Shown: in pieces, positions 19,728-30,913 of the stretch
How the letters are laid out: every line of letters begins with the position of its first letter
How positions within the stretch are numbered: the first letter of the stretch is position 1
Source: Rhodobacteraceae bacterium CG17_big_fil_post_rev_8_21_14_2_50_65_11
GTDB lineage: Bacteria > Pseudomonadota > Alphaproteobacteria > Rhodobacterales > Rhodobacteraceae
Direction of reading: 5' to 3'
Assembly (NCBI GenBank): GCA_002783145.1
Contig: PFEX01000137.1
Span: forward strand, 1-47,639
DNA length: 47,639 nucleotides
Position numbers and translations under genes: made by a program
The notes under the pieces: generated by a model
What the model saw: the letters and a program-made list of their open reading frames with translations, nothing else
Database searches by the model: none
What the model was told of the DNA's origin: nothing

Positions 19728-20135
19728 TTATTCCCACCACGGGTCGATCTCGGCGATATCGTCATCGGACCAGCCGAAATGATGGGCCAGTTCATGCACC
19801 AGCACGTGGCCGATCAGGTCGCCAAGCGGGATGTCACCGCGATCCGCCCATTCATCCAGGATCGGGCGGCGAAAGAGCCAGATCGCATCCGGCCCCAAGG
19901 GCTGATCAAGCACCGATTTCTCGGTCAGGGGGATGCCGTCGTAGAGCCCGGTCAATTCGAACGGGGTCTCGATCTCCATCTCGCGCAGCACCACATCGCT
20001 GGCGAAATCCTCGACCCGCAGCGCCACCTGCATGGCGGCCGCGCGATAGGGGTCGGGCAGGGCCAGCAGCGCCTGCTCCGCGAGGCGCTCGAACTCGGCA
20101 AGGTCGGGGGGAATGAAGAGGGCCCAGTCGGTCAT
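19728..20135 (-). CDS. Metallopeptidase family protein (zincin-like, HExxH)
   Basis: LIGHVLVHELAHHFGWSDDDI. Confidence 0.88.
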   Translation of the reverse strand: MTDWALFIPPDLAEFERLAEQALLALPDPYRAAAMQVALRVEDFASDVVLREMEIETPFELTGLYDGIPLTEKSVLDQPLGPDAIWLFRRPILDEWADRGDIPLGDLIGHVLVHELAHHFGWSDDDIAEIDPWWE

Positions 20136-20175
20136 GGCCCCCTTCTTGCGCTACACGGCGCGCCTTTGGAAGGGG

Positions 20176-21090
20176 TCAGGACATGAACTGGCCCTGTTCC
20201 GGCACCCAGGCAAAACCGTCGCCCTGGCTGTCGACGAAGCCGAGCGCCGGGAACGGCATGTGATAGCCGATTGCCGGGATGCGCTCTGCCGCGACCATGC
20301 CCAGAACGCGACGGCGGCTTTCGGCGGCCATCGCCTTGTCGGTATCGAAGAGCACCTCCCAGTCGGGGTGGGCCAGCGACCAGACCGGGTGGTTGGCCAG
20401 ATCCGCCATCAGCATCAGCCGCGCGCCCTCGCTTTCAAGGTGAAAGCCCAGATGCCCCGGCGTGTGGCCGTAGGCGGCGACCGAGGTGATGCCGCTTGCC
20501 ACGTCCTGATCCGGTTCGAGGAAGGTCATGTTGTCGGCCAGCGGGCGCACCCGTGCTTCGAACCCGCCATTGCCGGTTGCGGCCCAATGGTCGAACTCCA
20601 CCCGGCCGGCAACGTAGCGCGCATTGGGGAAGGTCACGCCCGCATCACCGGACAACCCGCCGATGTGGTCGGGATGCATATGCGTCAGCACCACGGTATC
20701 GACCTGATCGGGGCTGTAACCCGCCCCGGCCAGTGCGCCGGTGATGCCGGCAGGGTCGAGGCCGGTGTCGAACAGGATCAGCGCCGCCCCGGTGTTGACC
20801 ACGACGGGGGTGAAGAAGAACTGCGACACCTCGGTCGAGAGGTGGGCTGCGGCGCTGACCTCGGCGAATTCCTCGGCGCTGATGTTCATGCCGAAGATGC
20901 CTTGCGGATTGTCGCGCGGGGTGGTGCCGGCCAGAAGGATCGTCACCTCGAACGCGCCAAGACGAAATCGGCGATGCCGCGCGAAGGATGCGCCCATGGC
21001 GGGCGCCTCGGCCCGCGCGAAGCTCGCTGCGGAGGCCAGGAAGGGCGTCGCAAGCGAAAGTTTCATGAGGGTGCGTCGGTCGAGTGTCAT
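20176..21090 (-). CDS. MBL-fold metallo-hydrolase with Tat-type signal
   Basis: MTLDRRTLMKLSLATPFLASAASFARA leader; VVLTHMHPDHIGGL (HxHxDH); YGHTPGHLGFHL. Confidence 0.9.
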   Translation of the reverse strand: MTLDRRTLMKLSLATPFLASAASFARAEAPAMGASFARHRRFRLGAFEVTILLAGTTPRDNPQGIFGMNISAEEFAEVSAAAHLSTEVSQFFFTPVVVNTGAALILFDTGLDPAGITGALAGAGYSPDQVDTVVLTHMHPDHIGGLSGDAGVTFPNARYVAGRVEFDHWAATGNGGFEARVRPLADNMTFLEPDQDVASGITSVAAYGHTPGHLGFHLESEGARLMLMADLANHPVWSLAHPDWEVLFDTDKAMAAESRRRVLGMVAAERIPAIGYHMPFPALGFVDSQGDGFAWVPEQGQFMS

Positions 21091-21259
21091 CGGAATCTCC
21101 CTGTCCGGTCTGGTTGTGCCTGCTGACAGGTTAGCGCATCGCGGCGCCGTCGCGGCGTGGTTGACGGGATCGTGATCCGCCCGCTGTCGGCGCCGCCCCA
21201 TGGACAAACCGGCGCGCCTGTGAAACAGCATCGCCCGCACATGAAGGAGGCCGCGCCCC

Positions 21260-22582
21260 ATGACCGTCACCCGTTTCGCCCCGTCGCCCACCGGGTATCT
21301 GCATGTCGGGAACCTGCGCACCGCGCTGTTCAACTTCCTCATCGCCCGCAAGGCCGGGGGCAGCTTCATCCTGCGCCTCGACGACACCGACCCGGAGCGG
21401 TCGAAGCGCGAATATGCCGACCAGATCCAGCGCGATCTGGAATGGCTGGGCCTGACTTGGGACCGGATCGAGCGCCAGTCGGAGCGGCTTGACCGCTACG
21501 CCGCCGCCGCCGATGCGCTACGTGACCAGGGCCGGTTCTACGAGGCGTGGGAGACGCCAACGGAGCTTGATCTCAAGCGCAAGAAACAGATGAACATGGG
21601 CCAGCCGCCGGTCTATGACCGCGCCGCGCTGCACCTTTCGGATGACGAGAAAGCCGCGATGCGGGCCGAGCGCGGGCAGGGAGTCTGGCGCTTCAGGCTG
21701 GATCATGAGCGGATCGAGTGGCGGGATGGCATTCTCGGGCCGCTGTCGATCGACGCGGCCAGCGTGTCGGACCCGGTGCTGATCCGGCAGGACGGGCAGG
21801 TGCTTTACACGCTGGCCTCGGTCGTGGATGACACCGAGATGGGTGTCACACACGTGGTGCGCGGATCCGACCACGTGACCAATACCGCGACGCAGATCCA
21901 GATCATGCAGGCGCTTGGCCACGTGGCCCCGACCTTCGCGCATCATTCGCTGCTGACCGGCCCGCAGGGCGAGGCGCTGTCGAAACGGCTGGGCACGCTG
22001 GCGTTGAAGGATCTGCGTGAAAACGGGGTGGAGCCGATGGCGCTGCTGTCGCACATGGCGCGGATCGGGTCCTCGCAACCGGTGGAGCTGTGCGACACCC
22101 TCGACGATCTGGCCTCGGGCTTCGATCTGGATCATTTCGGCGCGGCGCCGACAAAGTTCGACGTGGATGACCTCTATCCCCTGACCGCGCGCTACCTGCA
22201 TGGCCAGCCGCTCTCGGCTGTGGCGGAGGATATCGCGGCGCTCGGTGTGCCGGATGATCTGGTAGAACCCTTCTGGACCGTCGCGCGCGACAACATCACC
22301 ACGCGGCACGACCTTGCCGGCTGGTGGCACCTGTTCCGCGACGGGGCCGAGCCGTTGGTGGCCGAGGAGGACCGCGATTTCGTGGCCGAAGCCTTCGCGC
22401 TGCTGCCCGACCCGCCTTATGGACCGGCCGCGTGGAAAGACTGGACCGGCGCGGTGAAAGAGGCGACCGGGCGCAAGGGAAAGGCGCTCTTCATGCCGCT
22501 TCGCAAGGCCGTCACCGGGCTGGAACGCGGGCCGGAAATGGCCGAGGTGATGCAGCTATTGCAGAAAAAGCCGACGCTCTGA
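21260..22582 (+). CDS. gltX: Glutamate--tRNA ligase (short 440-aa paralogue type)
   Basis: TRFAPSPTGYLHVGNLRTALFNFL; GEALSKRLGTLALKDLRENG in the KMSKS-loop region. Confidence 0.94.
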   Translation: MTVTRFAPSPTGYLHVGNLRTALFNFLIARKAGGSFILRLDDTDPERSKREYADQIQRDLEWLGLTWDRIERQSERLDRYAAAADALRDQGRFYEAWETPTELDLKRKKQMNMGQPPVYDRAALHLSDDEKAAMRAERGQGVWRFRLDHERIEWRDGILGPLSIDAASVSDPVLIRQDGQVLYTLASVVDDTEMGVTHVVRGSDHVTNTATQIQIMQALGHVAPTFAHHSLLTGPQGEALSKRLGTLALKDLRENGVEPMALLSHMARIGSSQPVELCDTLDDLASGFDLDHFGAAPTKFDVDDLYPLTARYLHGQPLSAVAEDIAALGVPDDLVEPFWTVARDNITTRHDLAGWWHLFRDGAEPLVAEEDRDFVAEAFALLPDPPYGPAAWKDWTGAVKEATGRKGKALFMPLRKAVTGLERGPEMAEVMQLLQKKPTL

Positions 22583-22678
22583 CCCTGCCACGGGTGCAAC
22601 CCGACTGTGCGCCGATGGGGGTAGCCTTGCATCGGCGGTGCGCCACATAAAGGCGTCAGTCGGGAGGAGAAGGCAATC

Positions 22679-24070
22679 GTGGCGCAAGAACAGGCGAAAT
22701 TCCTCAGCGGCAATCTTTTCGGCCACATCACGGTGATGTCGCTGACCGCCTCGCTTGGGCTGATGGCGGTGTTTCTGGTCGATTTCGTCGACATGGTCTT
22801 CATCTCGATGCTGGGCAAGGCGGAACTGGCCGCGGCGGTGGGCTATGCCGGGGCGATCCTGTTCTTCACCTCGTCTTTCGGGATCGGCATGTCGATCGCG
22901 GCGGGGGCGCTTGTCGCGCGCTCGCTCGGTGCCGGGCGGCCGGATGAGGCGCGGATGCGGGCCACCACCGCGCTGGTCTATGGCTTCGGGTTCGGGGTGG
23001 TTTTCGCCGCAATCGTCTGGGCCAACCTCCACGGTCTGACCGGGCTTGTCGGGGCCAGCGGAGAGACGCAGGATCTTGCCGTGGGGTTCCTCAGGATCGT
23101 GATCCCGAGCGTGCCGCTTTTGTTGGTGGGCATGGTCGGCAGCGCCATCCTGCGCGCCCATGGCGCGGCGCGGCGGGCAATGTGGGTGACGATCACCGGC
23201 GGTATCGTGAACGCGGTGCTGGACCCGATCCTGATCTTCGGGCTTGACCTCGAACTGACCGGGGCAGCGCTGGCCAGCGTTGCCGCGCGGGTGGCGATCG
23301 CCGTTGCCGCGATCCTTCCGATCCTGCGCCACCACGGCGGCTTCGCGCGCCCTAGCATGGCAGATTTCGCCGAGGATTTCAGCCCCATATTCGCCCTCGC
23401 CGCGCCCGCGATCCTGACCCAGCTGGCGACGCCTGTGGGGCAGGCCTACGTGACGCGGGCGATGGCGGAGTTCGGGGAGGAGGCGGTGGCCGGCATGGCC
23501 ATCATCTCGCGCCTGACGCCGGTGGCTTTCGGGACGATCTTCGCGCTGTCGGGCGCGGTCGGGCCCATTATCGGGCAGAATTACGGGGCCGGGAACTTCG
23601 CCCGGGTGCGACGCGCCTATCTCGACGCGCTGGTGTTCACCGCGCTTGTGGTCGGGGTCGTGGCGCTGATCCTTTACGGGTTGCGAGGGCCGATCGCGGC
23701 GCTGTTCCAGGTCGAGGGCATATCGCGCGAGTTGCTTTACCTGTTCTGCGGCCCGCTGGCTCTGGCGTGGTTCTTCAACGGGATGATCTTTGTTTCCAAC
23801 GCCGGGTTCAACAATCTGGGACACCCGTTGCAATCCACCTGGATCAACTGGGGCCGGCACACGGCGGGCACGATTCCCTTCGTCATCCTGTTCGCCGGGT
23901 GGTTCGGCGCGGCGGGGGTTCTCATTGGGCAGGCGGTTGGCGGGGTGCTGTTCGGGCTGCTGTCAGCATGGCTGGCGATGCGGGTCATCGCGCGCAAGGA
24001 AACCCCGCTGGTGCGGGTGCCGTTCCAGCGCCAGGCGCGGCTGATGCAACTGTTCTTCAACCGCCGTTGA
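22679..24070 (+). CDS. MATE family efflux transporter
   Basis: 12 predicted TM segments; VDFVDMVFISMLGKAELAAAVGYAG; SGAVGPIIGQNYGAGNFARVRRAY. Confidence 0.93.
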   Translation: MAQEQAKFLSGNLFGHITVMSLTASLGLMAVFLVDFVDMVFISMLGKAELAAAVGYAGAILFFTSSFGIGMSIAAGALVARSLGAGRPDEARMRATTALVYGFGFGVVFAAIVWANLHGLTGLVGASGETQDLAVGFLRIVIPSVPLLLVGMVGSAILRAHGAARRAMWVTITGGIVNAVLDPILIFGLDLELTGAALASVAARVAIAVAAILPILRHHGGFARPSMADFAEDFSPIFALAAPAILTQLATPVGQAYVTRAMAEFGEEAVAGMAIISRLTPVAFGTIFALSGAVGPIIGQNYGAGNFARVRRAYLDALVFTALVVGVVALILYGLRGPIAALFQVEGISRELLYLFCGPLALAWFFNGMIFVSNAGFNNLGHPLQSTWINWGRHTAGTIPFVILFAGWFGAAGVLIGQAVGGVLFGLLSAWLAMRVIARKETPLVRVPFQRQARLMQLFFNRR

Positions 24071-24389
24071 GGGGTGGACAGGGGGCTGGGCGACCGGTGC
24101 GCCCTGTCTGCAAGATCCGTGCGATGACGTCACCGGCGGCGATGCCGCGGCGCGCCCCGGGCCATGGATACCCGTTCGGGCGATCGGGACGCCGCCGGTT
24201 GGTCTGACCGGATCGCAGCGGTCCGACGGTCCCCGGAAAACAACACACTTGATGCGTGTGCATAAACGCGCCATCCTGAGCCGGTGTGGCAGGTCACGTC
24301 GGGAGTACCGGATCGGGAGAGAACCTGCGGCGCGCCGTCGACATTCATCATCAGCCAGAGCATGCGACCGCGTGCATGAGGTATCGAGC

Positions 24390-24869
24390 ATGAGCAAAGC
24401 GATCCCTGCACTGAATGCCCGAACCCTGGGGACGATGTTCGTCGCCGGGTTCTTCGCAACCGTCGCCTTCGACCTCTGGGGGCAGCTGATAAGCCCCGGA
24501 CTGGGGTTCGCCAACCTGTCGCCACATGGGCTTGCCAGAAGTCTGCTGGGCACTCTCGGGCTGCCTGCCGGTGATTTTGCGGGGTATTTCGTTCACTTTT
24601 ATCTTGTCGGGTTGATTGGCTACCCCTTGGGCTGGCTGTTCATTTTCCGGCCGCTCTGGGCCATGATCGACAGGCGCGACATGGGGTGGGTGATTGCCTC
24701 CGTGATCTACGGGCTCGGCCTATGGGTCTTTGCGATCGGTGGAATCACGGCGATTGCCGGGCTCCCGTTCTTCCTGAACTTCTCTGGGATCACCTGGGTC
24801 GCGCTGGTGGGGCATGTTCTTTACGGCGTGGTGGTGGCGGGGGTCAGTCGGGCAATCGACAAAAGCTGA
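24390..24869 (+). CDS. Small integral membrane protein of unknown function
   Basis: About 4 hydrophobic segments; MSKAIPALNARTLGTMFVAGFFATVAFDLWGQ... Confidence 0.65.
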   Translation: MSKAIPALNARTLGTMFVAGFFATVAFDLWGQLISPGLGFANLSPHGLARSLLGTLGLPAGDFAGYFVHFYLVGLIGYPLGWLFIFRPLWAMIDRRDMGWVIASVIYGLGLWVFAIGGITAIAGLPFFLNFSGITWVALVGHVLYGVVVAGVSRAIDKS

Positions 24870-24998
24870 CCCAGGTGCGCCGCCCGGCGCCACGACAGGC
24901 GGACCGAGAACCAGCGGATGCGACAACCGCGGCCGCCGGGCCGGGGCTGTGCGGTCTCGTCGCGCGGGGCGCGCCGATCAGGGCGGCGGCCCGTCTTA

Positions 24999-25080
24999 CC
25001 CCCCGCTGAAGCGGGGGCCGCGTCGCGCCGCTTGGGGGTCTCCCCCAAACCCCGGAGGTATTTGGGCCAAGGTGAAAAGG
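24999..25080. repeat. Intergenic double-hairpin element ending in CCCCGGAGGTATTTGGGCCAAGGTGAAAA
   Basis: CCCCCGC-TGAA-GCGGGGG (25000-25017) and TTGGGGG-TCT-CCCCCAA (25032-25048), followed by a GGAGGTATTTGGGCCAA tail. This resembles repeats recurrent in Rhodobacteraceae intergenic regions. Confidence 0.5.
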
Positions 25081-25501
25081 GCCGTTCAGGGATCTGGCGC
25101 GCGGCCTTCGGGGTCTGTTTGCCCCCGGTGCCGCGCCGCCGCAAAGATGACGGCAAAGGTCGAGATCACGCCATCGAAGCTGTCGCCGGGGGCGCGGCCA
25201 CAGCGCCTGAACCGTGTGCGATATCGTGTCGGACAGGCCGAAGAGATCCCGTCATGGCCGGCGTCCGGTGCGCCCCACATCCGGGCTTCGGGGTTCAAGG
25301 TGTCGATGGTCATGGCGGTCTGTCCCGAACTCGATCCGGTCCTGCTGATCCGGAGGCAACGCTGGAGACACTGATCCGGATCTATCGCGGCGGCTGCGCT
25401 GCTGGTTCAACCCCGGCGGCGGGGCGACGGCGCCCGTGGCCGAGGCCGGACCCGCCGGTTGACCTGAACCGCCATGGCCGTCCGCGCGATGGCCGGTGGG
25501 C

Positions 25502-25530
25502 TTGCAAAGACGCCAACCCCGGTCTATACG
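25502..25530 (+). promoter_or_regulatory. Candidate sigma70-type promoter for rplO
   Basis: TTGCAA (25502-25507), 17-bp spacer, TATACG (25525-25530), followed by hairpin CCCGGCC-TGG-GGCCGGG (25541-25557). Confidence 0.5.
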
Positions 25531-25629
25531 CCGCCGATGGCCCGGCCTGGGGCCGGGACTTGCAACCAAGAAATGCCGTGTTTGGCCCCGTGATCGCTTC
25601 GGGGTCAGTTCCGGCGAAGGAGAAGCGAC

Positions 25630-26103
25630 ATGAAACTCAACGAACTGCGCGACAATCCGGGCGCGACGAAAAAGGCCAAGCGCATCGGCCGGGGCCCCGG
25701 TTCGGGCAAGGGCAAGACCGCCGGGCGCGGCATCAAGGGCCAGAATTCCCGGTCGGGCGTCGCCCATAACGGATTCGAAGGCGGCCAGATGCCGCTTTAC
25801 ATGCGGCTGCCCAAGCGCGGCTTTACCAAGCCGAACCGCAAGCAATTCGCGGTGGTCAACCTTGGCCTGATCCAGAAATTCGTGGACGAGGGCAAGTTGG
25901 ACGCCGGATCGACGATCACCGAGGATGCTCTGGTTGCCTCGGGCCTCGTGCGGCGCAAGCTTGACGGTGTTCGGGTGCTGGCCAAGGGCGAGGCTTCGAC
26001 CAAGCTGATGCTGGAGGTGACCGGCGCGTCGAAATCGGCCATCGAGGCCGTCGAGAAAGCCGGTGGCAGCCTGAAAACGGCGCAAGCGGCTGCGGCTGAA
26101 TAA
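25630..26103 (+). CDS. rplO: 50S ribosomal protein L15
   Basis: [43 protein letters not shown]. Confidence 0.98.
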   Translation: MKLNELRDNPGATKKAKRIGRGPGSGKGKTAGRGIKGQNSRSGVAHNGFEGGQMPLYMRLPKRGFTKPNRKQFAVVNLGLIQKFVDEGKLDAGSTITEDALVASGLVRRKLDGVRVLAKGEASTKLMLEVTGASKSAIEAVEKAGGSLKTAQAAAAE

Positions 26104-26230
26104 CGCCGCTGCGGGGCTTCGGCCCGATCGGTGCTTGTGAGCGGTTGCCCAACCGCTTACATCGAAGCGAAGTTCCTCCCGCGCCGCGAGATCGAACCCG
26201 GTTTCGCGGTGCCGTCATGAAAGAGACGTT

Positions 26231-27594
<1,364 letters not shown>

Positions 27595-27598
<4 letters not shown>

Positions 27599-28176
27599 AC
27601 ATCATTCTTCTGGGACCACCGGGGGCCGGCAAGGGCACCCAGGCAAGCCGCCTTGTCGAGACCCGCGACATGATCCAGCTATCGACCGGCGACATGCTTC
27701 GCGCGGCCAAGGACAGCGGCACCGAGATGGGCAAGATCGTCGCCGACGTCATGGCGCGTGGGGATCTTGTCACCGACGAGATAGTGATCGGCCTGATCCG
27801 CGAAAAGCTCGATGGTGATACGAAGGGCGGCTTCATCTTTGACGGCTTCCCGCGCACGCTTGCGCAAGCTGATGCGTTGGACGCGTTGCTGGCCGAGAAG
27901 GGCGAGCGGCTCGATGCGGTGATCGAGATGCAGGTGAACGACGAGACGCTCGTTCAGCGTATCCTGGGTCGTGCCGAGGAAGCCCGCGCTGCCGGGCAGG
28001 CTGTGCGGGCCGACGACAACGAGGACAGCATCCGCACGCGGCTTTTGGCCTATTACAAGCAGACTGCGCCGCTGATCGGGTATTACCACGCCAAAGGCGC
28101 CTTGTCGGTGGTTGACGGGCTGGGCGAGATCGACGAGGTCGCGGCGGCGATCCAGAAAGTTCTTGACAAGGCCTGA
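27595..28176 (+). CDS. adk: Adenylate kinase
   Basis: [37 protein letters not shown]. Confidence 0.97.
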
Positions 28177-28184
28177 ATGCGGCC

Positions 28185-28213
28185 TTGACCCCGGACGCCA
28201 AAGCGCCTATCCG
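28185..28213 (+). promoter_or_regulatory. Candidate promoter upstream of rpsM
   Basis: TTGACC (28185-28190), 17-bp spacer, TATCCG (28208-28213). Confidence 0.4.
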
Positions 28214-28365
28214 CAGGTTTCCCATCCGGGAATCGCGAGACAAGCGGGATACGATCCCGCCCCCATCGCAGAATTAGCTCGCTGGCCCGCAGGCTGACCG
28301 CCTCGGGCTTTCGGTTGTGAAAAAAGGTTCTGGGGCTACGGAACCGCAACGAAAAGGAAGACTAC

Positions 28366-28734
28366 GTGGCACGTATTGCTGGCGTGAACATCCCCACTGC
28401 CAAGCGCGTCCCGATCGCGCTGACCTATATCACGGGCATCGGCCCGTCCTCGGCGCGTAGCATCTGTGACGCCGCCAACATCGATTATTCCCGTCGCGTG
28501 AACGAACTGTCTGATGCAGAGGTTCTGGCGATCCGTGAACATATCGACGCAAACTTCACCGTCGAGGGCGACCTGCGCCGTGAAAGGCAGATGAACATCA
28601 AGCGCCTGATGGACCTTGGCTGCTATCGCGGCCTGCGCCATCGCCGCAACCTGCCGGTGCGCGGACAGCGCACCCACACCAACGCACGCACGCGCAAGGG
28701 CCCCGCGAAGGCCATTGCCGGCAAGAAGAAATAA
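28366..28734 (+). CDS. rpsM: 30S ribosomal protein S13
   Basis: [25 protein letters not shown]...; [25 protein letters not shown]. Confidence 0.98.
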   Translation: MARIAGVNIPTAKRVPIALTYITGIGPSSARSICDAANIDYSRRVNELSDAEVLAIREHIDANFTVEGDLRRERQMNIKRLMDLGCYRGLRHRRNLPVRGQRTHTNARTRKGPAKAIAGKKK

Positions 28735-28749
28735 GGGAGGGCAGAGACC

Positions 28750-29139
28750 ATGGCACGCGATCGTCGTCCCGCAAAGCGCAAGGCATCGAAGAACATCGCC
28801 GCAGGTGTGGCGCATGTGGATTCATCCTTCAACAACACCAAGATTTTGATTTCCGACGTGCAGGGCAATGCGATCGCATGGTCGTCTGCCGGCACGATGG
28901 GCTTCAAGGGCAGCCGCAAATCCACCCCCTATGCCGCGCAGATGGCGGCAGAAGATGCCGGCCGCAAGGCACAGGAACACGGCATGAAAACGCTGGAAGT
29001 GGAAGTGCAAGGCCCCGGTTCCGGCCGTGAAAGCGCGCTGCGCGCCCTCGCGGCCGTCGGGTTCCAGATCAGTGCGATCCGGGACGTGACACCGATGGCC
29101 CATAACGGATGCCGCCCGCCGAAGCGCCGCCGCGTCTGA
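28750..29139 (+). CDS. rpsK: 30S ribosomal protein S11
   Basis: [42 protein letters not shown]. Confidence 0.98.
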   Translation: MARDRRPAKRKASKNIAAGVAHVDSSFNNTKILISDVQGNAIAWSSAGTMGFKGSRKSTPYAAQMAAEDAGRKAQEHGMKTLEVEVQGPGSGRESALRALAAVGFQISAIRDVTPMAHNGCRPPKRRRV

Positions 29140-29150
29140 TCTTGCGAATT

Positions 29151-29189
29151 CCCCTGCGGGCCGTGTGCATCCCACGCGGCCCGCAGGGG
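29151..29189. promoter_or_regulatory. Strong 13-bp stem-loop in the rpsK-rpoA intergenic region
   Basis: CCCCTGCGGGCCG (29151-29163) / CGGCCCGCAGGGG (29177-29189), perfect complement. Confidence 0.6.
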
Positions 29190-29254
29190 TGTCATTATGA
29201 TCCTCGAGCGTTCCGGGCATCGGATCTGCCTGCGAACAGGAATGGAGGCGACAC

Positions 29255-30271
29255 ATGATCCATAAGAATTGGCAAGAGCTGATCAAGCCCACGCAACTGG
29301 TGGTTATTCCAGGCAACGACCCTGCGCGCCAGGCCACGGTCGTGGCCGAACCGCTGGAGCGGGGTTTTGGCCTGACGCTGGGCAACGCGCTGCGGCGTGT
29401 GCTGATGGCGTCGCTTCAGGGTGCGGCCATCACCAGCGTGCAGATCGACAACGTGCTGCACGAATTCTCCTCGATCGCCGGTGTGCGCGAGGACGTGACC
29501 GATGTGGTCCTGAACCTCAAGGGTGTTGCGTTGCGCATGGATGTTGACGGACCCAAGCGGATCTCCGTTTCCGCCAAGGGGCCCAAGGTTGTCACCGCCG
29601 GCGACATTTCGGAAAGCGCCGGCATCCAGGTGCTGAACCGCGACCACGTGATCTGCCACCTCGACGAGGGTGCCGACCTGTTCATGGAGTTCACCGTGAA
29701 CACCGGCAAGGGCTATGTCTCGGCCGAGAAGAACCGGCCCGAGGATGCGCCGATCGGTCTGATCTCGATCGACGCGATCTATTCGCCGGTCAAGAAGGTC
29801 AGTTACGACGTTCAGCCGACCCGTGAAGGTCAGGTTCTGGATTACGACAAGCTGACGCTGAAGCTGGAAACCGACGGTTCGGTGACCCCCGAGGATGCCG
29901 TCGCCTATGCCGCGCGAATCCTTCAGGATCAGCTGTCGATTTTCGTCAACTTCGACGAGCCCGAAGCCGCTGGCCGTCAGGACGACGACGACGATCTGGA
30001 GTTCAACCCGCTTCTGCTGAAGAAGGTGGACGAGCTGGAACTGTCGGTGCGCTCGGCCAACTGCCTGAAGAACGACAACATCGTCTATATCGGCGACCTG
30101 ATCCAGAAGACCGAGGCGGAGATGCTGCGCACCCCGAATTTCGGCCGCAAGTCGCTCAACGAGATCAAGGAAGTGCTGTCCGGTATGGGGCTGCACCTTG
30201 GCATGGACATCATCGACTGGCCCCCCGACAATATCGAGGATCTGGCGAAGAAGTTCGAAGACAACTTTTAG
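29255..30271 (+). CDS. rpoA: DNA-directed RNA polymerase subunit alpha
   Basis: [30 protein letters not shown]-terminal helix-hairpin domain [12 protein letters not shown]. Confidence 0.98.
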   Translation: MIHKNWQELIKPTQLVVIPGNDPARQATVVAEPLERGFGLTLGNALRRVLMASLQGAAITSVQIDNVLHEFSSIAGVREDVTDVVLNLKGVALRMDVDGPKRISVSAKGPKVVTAGDISESAGIQVLNRDHVICHLDEGADLFMEFTVNTGKGYVSAEKNRPEDAPIGLISIDAIYSPVKKVSYDVQPTREGQVLDYDKLTLKLETDGSVTPEDAVAYAARILQDQLSIFVNFDEPEAAGRQDDDDDLEFNPLLLKKVDELELSVRSANCLKNDNIVYIGDLIQKTEAEMLRTPNFGRKSLNEIKEVLSGMGLHLGMDIIDWPPDNIEDLAKKFEDNF

Positions 30272-30325
30272 GGTGCGTGGCAAGCACGCACCCTACAGGC
30301 CGTAGGGTGCGTGATTTCACGCACC
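30269..30325. repeat. Tandem REP-like hairpins, TAGGGTGCGTG...CACGCACC(CTA), two copies
   Basis: TAGGGTGCGTG-GCAAG-CACGCACCCTA (30269-30295) and GGTGCGTGA-TT-TCACGCACC (30306-30325). The second is also preceded by TAG. Confidence 0.8.
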
Positions 30326-30407
30326 GCCCCTGGGCAATCCCGCCCCAACAAGGAGGGACCGGCACGCACCGGCCCCGGACAAAGCACAAAGTCAGGAGAC
30401 CCAAACC

Positions 30408-30827
30408 ATGCGTCACGCACGAGGCTACCGCCGTCTGAACCGGACCCACGAACACCGCAAGGCACTGTTCGCGAACATGTCCGGCTCGCTCATCGAACAC
30501 GAACAGATCAAGACCACGCTGCCCAAGGCCAAGGAATTGCGCCGGGTCGTGGAAAAGCTGGTCACGCTGGCCAAGCGTGGCGATCTGCATGCGCGCCGTC
30601 AGGCGGCCGCGCAACTCAAGCAGGAGGCGCATGTCGCCAAGCTGTTCGATATTCTTGGCCCCCGCTACGCCGAACGCCAGGGCGGCTATGTCCGTGTCCT
30701 GCGCGCCGGCTTCCGATACGGTGACATGGCACCGATGGCGATCATCGAATTTGTCGAGCGCGACGTCGACGCCAAGGGCGCCGCCGACCGCGCCCGACTG
30801 GAAGCTGAAGACGCCGCTGCGGAATAA
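30408..30827 (+). CDS. rplQ: 50S ribosomal protein L17
   Basis: [45 protein letters not shown]. Confidence 0.98.
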   Translation: MRHARGYRRLNRTHEHRKALFANMSGSLIEHEQIKTTLPKAKELRRVVEKLVTLAKRGDLHARRQAAAQLKQEAHVAKLFDILGPRYAERQGGYVRVLRAGFRYGDMAPMAIIEFVERDVDAKGAADRARLEAEDAAAE

Positions 30828-30860
30828 ATCGTCCCTCCGCAGCGTTTCGGAAAAACGAAG

Positions 30861-30885
30861 CCCCGCCGAATTCGGCGGGGTTTTT
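30861..30885. terminator. Rho-independent terminator, apparently bidirectional, after rplQ
   Basis: CCCCGCCGAATTCGGCGGGG (30861-30880) followed by TTTTT, with AAAAACGAAG on the other side. Confidence 0.88.
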
Positions 30886-30913
30886 CATTTTACGCCTGTA
30901 TTGGAAAGGTTTG

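Noticed and set aside
25086-25313. 75-aa minus-strand ORF upstream of rplO
   Set aside because: No recognisable motif and no clear RBS; it may be a decayed gene fragment but cannot be supported.
26137-26160. Hairpin GTGAGCGGTT-GCCC-AACCGCTTAC upstream of secY
   Set aside because: Real structure, but short and without supporting context; not strong enough to call as a regulatory element.
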